From the NCBI GenBank assembly GCA_016800925.1, contig JABCPU010000072.1:62001-126000 (forward strand): a stretch of DNA of 64,000 bases, read 5' to 3'. The translations under genes were made by a program, and so were the position numbers. Below the pieces are notes generated by a model. That model was not told the origin of the DNA. It saw nothing but the letters and a program-made list of their open reading frames with translations, and ran no database searches. Positions 59,138 to 64,000 of this stretch are shown in pieces. Source of the DNA: Suillus spraguei. Its lineage: Eukaryota > Basidiomycota > Agaricomycetes > Boletales > Suillaceae. Numbering within the stretch: the first letter of the stretch is position 1; every line of letters starts with the position of its first letter.

Positions 59138-60723
59138 CAGCAATGAGTTTCGTCATCTTGAGACATATGGTCTACTGCAGGGTTCAAAACCCGTTTTTGC
59201 TCCTGATTGATTGAGTATTCTGTTTCTTGGAACATTTCACCATCTCGGCTCTCGAAGTTCTCCAGCGAGTCTCCGTGTGATTGCGTAGATATGGCCCTGA
59301 AACCAATTGTGCTCTGAAACGGAATTATAATTTATGCGCAGTTATTCAGATGGTGCTCACCAAACCACCATCACACTGGGCATCACCTCTTGAGGCCTTC
59401 CGAGTCTCCCAAAGCAGTAGCCGCCGATTCAACCTATATGTCAGGTCGGTAAGTTTGTCGGGTTTATCATCTGTCGAGCGCATTCGGTGACTGACGAGGC
59501 TAGTAAGGAATTCCCTACGACTGTACAGTATGGGAGGTCAATATTTTTTAAATTAGGAGCATTTGAATTACCATTAGGCCATATTAACCATATTCCGAGC
59601 CACACAACTGCGTCACTTCAGTCGTGGCCAGATGCATTACCAACGCACTCACAGTTTTGTTTCTGGAATATAAACTTGAAGCTAGTTAAAGATCACTTTA
59701 TCCGGGAGAATATATGGGTGGAAAAATCCTCACCAACATTATCACGGTCATGGACATCAAGCTGATAGATCATTAAAGGAAACACCTGATAAAAGAGGTA
59801 AATACCTAGCGGCTATAGCAGTCTCTGCGTAGACATGACGTTAGAAGGTATTCACCCAATTAAGGCACTTCCTAGCTTACCAAGTGTCCAATGGATCAAC
59901 CGGTCAACTGTCATCACCATGCTATGACAGATGTAGTAAGAAGTGGTAGGCAACATCGGGTACATAATCATACTTGAAATCAGAGACCTGTGTCTTTTTC
60001 AAACTCCAGGCGACACCGACGGTGGTGATCAAGTCGCAGACTGCACGTGCAATCCAAGATAGCGCAATCAGCCCAATCTGGCTGTGTATAAAAGTCGTGA
60101 GGTCCGTCATAAAAAACGCTTTGCTGAGAGAACGAGCATAGAAGTTTGTGCGACTGCAGAAATCATTTCGCAAAGAATGGGCAAGAAGACACTTCTAGAT
60201 AACCTCCAAAGTCGAAAGGCATAAAATGACTAACACCACCCGTAAGCACCAAATAATCAATACACATTCGAAATCACTTACCTGCACGATGAATACCGTC
60301 AGGCTGCTCAATACAATGGACAGGTCTGCCGCTAGAGGAAGGACATCGAGTTGAGATGGGTTACCATATGTGCTAACAGTCATTGTCCACAATGTTGATA
60401 TTATACAGACAAAGTGGCCCAGTTGAATCAAACTGCAGAATGAGTATCAACACCATTCGAATCAAGTCAAACACGGAACATACGTGATTGCAGATACCTA
60501 ACAGTACATAATGATGTGATCAATGAGGTACATTGCACAGCAGTAACAGACTCACGATTGCTTTCAGGGCGAAGCCATCACTCCTGAATCTTGTGAAATA
60601 CAAGTAGGACTGGCAGGCAAGGCAACCGAATAATGCAGCACTCAAAAACCCACCGACTTGGGTTGGCCCGATGATGGCCAGTTGCGCATCAAAACTGTTC
60701 GCTGAGCCTTCTGAGTTATTCAT
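59138..60723 (-). CDS. DUF6534-like multi-pass membrane protein, copy C
   Basis: The first ATG is at 60723 (MNNSEGSANSFDAQLAII); the codon matching the copy B start is GTG at 60732, so three N-terminal residues are lost. Same exon series as copy B: GPTQVGGFLSAALFGCLACQ, LGHFVCIISTLWTMTVSTYG, VLSSLTVFIVQVSDFECVL, MTDLTTFIHSQIGLIALSWI, ARAVCDLITTVGVAWSLKK. The tail ends SQDDETHC with the stop at 59138. The protein appears to have about seven membrane segments and a hydrophilic, Gln/Glu-rich C-terminal tail of about 50 residues. Function unknown. Exon boundaries not all resolved. Confidence 0.6.
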
Positions 60724-61798
60724 CGTGCCCACACTACTAGTAGGTTATGCAAGGTGATAGGAAATAGTCTGGTCGTTGTATCTGACTTACCAAAGCGTTT
60801 CCTGTACCAGTTCTTGATGCGCCTGAAGAAATGCACGAGGTCAAGGACAAATCCGACAATTCGATTTCCGACATTTATACAGCATGGTGCGTAATGGAGC
60901 TTCAAGTTGAGCTCGGATAAGTTACCGTTTAGTACTCGGAAGAACAAAGTTTCGGCTACGGCCGCAGTTGCATTAGCCTTGTTGTCATCGCCTCATCTTT
61001 TAATTTATGGCAGAGATGTGCTCCAGATTCTCGCTTGTCGCGAACATTTCAAGTGTGTGACCCTGTGCGTCAAGGCTTTGACATGTCTTGTGATGAAGGG
61101 CTATGTTTTCTGCGAGGATTCATCATCGGCGTTATGTTAACGACCACAAAACGTGTAAATTCCCTTTTGGCAAGATAATAAATATTTATTGGTTAGATGC
61201 GGCGATCGTCAAGAGGCTTAATTGTTTTAACTCCCCACTGTAACGCTCATATTGGCCGCCCAGCTGCGGCAATGACGTGTTTGTCCTCTATGGAAAGCCG
61301 GACCACTGTGCTCTATTTCCAAGGCTTCCACTTCTCAGAACCTTCTTAGTAAGTTAAGTGCTTCCATCAACCTCCAAACACCCTGTATCATCATTCTAAT
61401 GTGTCATGTAGATTTATTCCAGCTACCATAAGGGAGTGGGTCATATCGTGTTTTACCACTGGGACCTCATTCAAATCGGCTGTCTTGCCAACTTGACCTT
61501 GAGTCGCATTCTTCTCTCGTTTCTTCTTCGATTACCCGTTCGCTCGGCCATTTGGGCTCAAGTTCGTGTTTCGCTGAAATTTCCATGGCCTCGGTAACTC
61601 ATTGCCGTGCGGAGTTCGAGGTCACGTGTGGTCTCAATGCTGTATTCGGGATGGACTGGATTGCTGCGTGGCCCCTAGAATTATCTCTGTCTTCGTCCCT
61701 CATAGAGGCAGTTTTATCGTCCATGTTATCTTTTGCGGGCTGTGTCAATCAGGGGCTGCATAGGTTTTCGACTTACAAAGTCTCGTCAATTGGAAAAG
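60724..61798. other. region between copy C and the tRNA-like array
   Basis: 60790-60910 is the duplicated upstream flank (see 57320). 60960-61800 contains open stretches (61552-61839 the longest) with no recognised motif. Confidence 0.45.
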
Positions 61799-61799
61799 C

Positions 61800-62570
61800 G
61801 AAAGTAGCATGGCCAGTGTGGTTACCACAACGGAATTAAAATCTGTTTCCGTGGCAGTACGCAGGTTCAAAACCTGCTGAACTACAGTTTTATTTCTATT
61901 GGAAGACACTTTGATATTCCTTCATGATGATTTCTCTAGAAGTGCATCGTAACAGGCCATAAACGCGTGGTTACTATAACAGAATCAAAATCTGTTTCTC
62001 TTAGACTGCAGGTTCAAAACCTGCTGATGTTTTTTTTCTATCGGAACACACATTGATATTCACTCATGGATGGTTTCATTAGTAGTTCACCATAACTGGT
62101 CTTAGACAGGGAAACTTGCCGACGAGGTTTTTTTTGGAACACACCTTGATATTCACTCATGAATGATTTCTTTAGAAGTTCACCATAACTTGGTGGTTTC
62201 CACAACGGAATCAAAATCCGTTTCTCTCGGACTACGCAGGTTCCAAACTTGCCGCTGACGATGTTTTTTTCTATCAGAAAACACCTTGACATTCGCTCAT
62301 GGATGATTTCTTTAGAAGCTCACCGCAACTGGTGTTAGACAGGTCGTTGCCACAACAGAATCAGAAATCTGTTTCTCGGCCTGTGCAGGTTCGAAACTTG
62401 CCGACGACGAGGTTTTTTTCCTATAGAACACCTTGATATTCACTCATGGATGGTTTGTTTAGAAATTCAACTTGATTGATCTTAGCCTGATGGTTGTCAC
62501 AACAGAATCAAAATCTATTTCTCTTGCACTGTGTAAGTTCGAAACCTACTGATGTGACGTTTTTTTCTAT
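61800..62570 (+). repeat. tandem array of tRNA-Leu-like (pol III-type) units
   Basis: Six diverged units about 95-150 bp apart. A typical unit has an anticodon-like hairpin, a 12-14-nt variable part, a T-arm with a B box, and a T-run. In unit 2 the hairpin is ACAGA-ATCAAAA-TCTGT (61979-61995; anticodon position CAA, Leu) and the T-arm is GCAGG-TTCAAAA-CCTGC (62008-62024), followed by eight T (62030-62037). Unit 1 (61806-61890) has ATTAAAA (UAA, Leu) and an A-box-like ATGGCCAGTGTGG. T-runs of 7-8 end the units near 62134, 62268, 62418 and 62565. Unit 3 retains only the T-arm. The D-arm and acceptor stem are decayed, so these are not standard tRNA genes; SINE-like repeats are the best reading. 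Spacers share cttgatattcactcatgga. Confidence 0.7.
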
Positions 62571-63178
62571 CAGAACACACCTTGACATTCGCTCATGAAT
62601 GGTTGTTCATCTTGACTGGTCTTAGCCCCTGTGCAAATTGTTGTTGTAACGTTATATTTACACCACGGCGAGTCGTGCGGAGACACGTTCGAGACACTAA
62701 TGATATCGTGTGTCGCAAGGCTGCCGCAAATTTTATGTAGTTCCTCTACGGGCTTATTCAATTGCATATTGGATGGATTGATATCTTGGACGTATCTGCA
62801 ATATCAGGCGCTGATCTGTGGATCACTGCACAGAATATCTGCAGTGACTTAGAATGCCCTCGCAATCGAGAAGAACATTGCAGGTAAAGTATTATAGTAG
62901 AGAACAAGCAAAATTGAATCTGCGCAATATATAATCTTACATACGACGACTTGAAGCGGCCACATGAATCTCGCGTGCTGCCATCATTAGCTTCACTCCA
63001 CTAGTACTACTAGGTCCCTGCACCCACGAAATACAGCTCCGAATTACTTTATTCGTTGTTACGAGTACACCTTCACTGCGTCATCTTTCCGTTTGCGAGG
63101 ACTCCAAAATATGTCGACGTCATTTTGTATGTCAACCTACTAAAGAGCATATCATCTGGCTGTACACTTGCCACATAA
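62571..63178. other. flank of the DUF6534-like unit, copy D
   Basis: 62888-63130 repeats 57695-57740 and 58629-58830. The stretch at 62640-62770 reads on the minus strand ELHKICGSLATHDIISVSNV, unrecognised and probably a fragment. Confidence 0.5.
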
Positions 63179-64000
63179 TCAGGAATGAGTTTCGTCATCT
63201 TGAGACACATGGACCACTACAGGATTCGAAACCCATTTTTGCTCCTGATTGATCGAGTGTTCAGTTTCTTGAAATGCTTCAATATCTCGGTTCTCGATAT
63301 TCTCCGGCGAGTCACCGTGTGATTGCGTAGTTACGGCTCTGAAAACAATTGTGTTCTGAAACAAAATCATAATTTATCCGCAGTTATTCAGATGGGGCTC
63401 ACCGAACTACCACCCTGGGTATTATCTCTTGAGGCCCTCCGAGTCTCTCGAAGCAGTAATCGTCGATTCAACCTATATGTCATGTCGGTAAGTTCGTCTG
63501 GTTTATTTCTGTCGAGCCCATTTGGCGACTGACGAGGCTAGCAAGGAGTTCCCTACGACTGCACAATATGGGGGGTCAATATTTTTTTTAATTCGGAGCA
63601 TTTCAATTACCATTGGGCCACATCAACCATACTCCAAACCACACAACTGCGTCATTTCAGTCGTGGCCAAATGCGTTACCAACGCACTCACAGTTTTGTT
63701 TCTGGAATATAAACTTGAAGCTAGTCAGAAATCACTTCATCCGGGGAATATATGGGTGGCGAAATCCTTACCAACAATGTCACAATTAAGGACATCAAAC
63801 TGACAGATCATTAAAGGAAACACCAAAAGAAAGAGGTAAATACCTGGTGATCATAGCAGTCTCTACGAGGTGACGTTAGAAGGCATTCACCCAATTAAGG
63901 CACTTTCTATCTTACCAAGTGTCCAATGAATCAACCGGTCGACTGTCGTCACCATGCTATAACAGATATAGTAAGGAATGGTAGGCGACACCAAACGCAT
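63179..64000 (-). CDS. DUF6534-like membrane protein, copy D (5' part outside the window)
   Basis: Only the C-terminal part is inside the window. The tail reads GDSPENIENRDIEAFQETEH, SINQEQKW, HVSQDDETHS, stop at 63179. Upstream exon sequence and introns are close to copies B and C (for example the segment at 63600-63780 matches 59566-59765). The start and first membrane segments lie beyond 64000. The high similarity to B and C indicates recent duplication. Confidence 0.55.

Noticed and set aside
59173..59186. gggttcaaaaccc followed by T-run, possible pol III unit
   Set aside because: It is in the coding tail of DUF6534-like copy C and the corresponding bases in copies B and D have drifted; no anticodon stem is present upstream.

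Overview
The window is nuclear DNA of a filamentous basidiomycete, almost certainly an Agaricomycete. Introns are about 48-64 nt, genes are dense, and the families are typical of mushroom-forming fungi: an AA5_1 copper-radical (glyoxal) oxidase, DUF6534-like membrane proteins, an F-box-like protein, a peroxide-resistance OsmC/Ohr protein and the glyoxylate-cycle enzyme malate synthase. No rRNA gene, CRISPR array or prokaryotic operon was seen.

Layout. Bases 1-450 are a 27-bp minisatellite that runs into a decayed NACHT/NLR-like fragment (to about 905). From 1.4 to 41.5 kb lies a conserved gene block: an unknown 284-aa protein (-), an Hsp20/alpha-crystallin protein (-), a 2.7-kb gene-free stretch, glyoxal oxidase (+, 13 exons), a protein-kinase-like gene (+), an NKAP/SynMuv-type protein (+), a secreted FKBP (-) divergent from ribosomal protein eL39 (+), GET1 (+), malate synthase (+), Ohr (-), splicing factor RSE1/SF3B3 (-), a Dal5-type MFS transporter (-), an UNC93-like MFS protein (+) with a relic copy beside it, DNA topoisomerase III (-), an F-box-like gene (-), a transposase relic and UTP25 (+). 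From 41.9 kb to the end the window is accessory DNA: four copies of a DUF6534-like gene (the last cut by the window edge) with duplicated flanks, two oppositely oriented solo LTRs, a complete-looking Tc1-type transposon, a Pif1/Helitron-helicase relic and a tandem array of tRNA-Leu-like units.

Themes. Much of the gene block is housekeeping: splicing (RSE1, NKAP), ribosome production (eL39, UTP25), ER protein handling (FKBP, GET1) and genome maintenance (TOP3). The secreted oxidase makes H2O2, malate synthase uses glyoxylate, and Ohr removes organic peroxides. That grouping is suggestive for a wood or litter decayer, but physical linkage proves no pathway.

Two cautions shape the annotation. 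First, at least nine otherwise conserved genes or elements carry one or two single-base frame breaks, nearly all of them deletions; this looks like residual assembly error rather than gene death. Second, three introns need GC-AG splicing and one exon is only 6 nt long, so automatic gene calls here will probably be wrong. Gene models were made by eye from splice consensus, reading phase and recalled family sequences; no database search was run.
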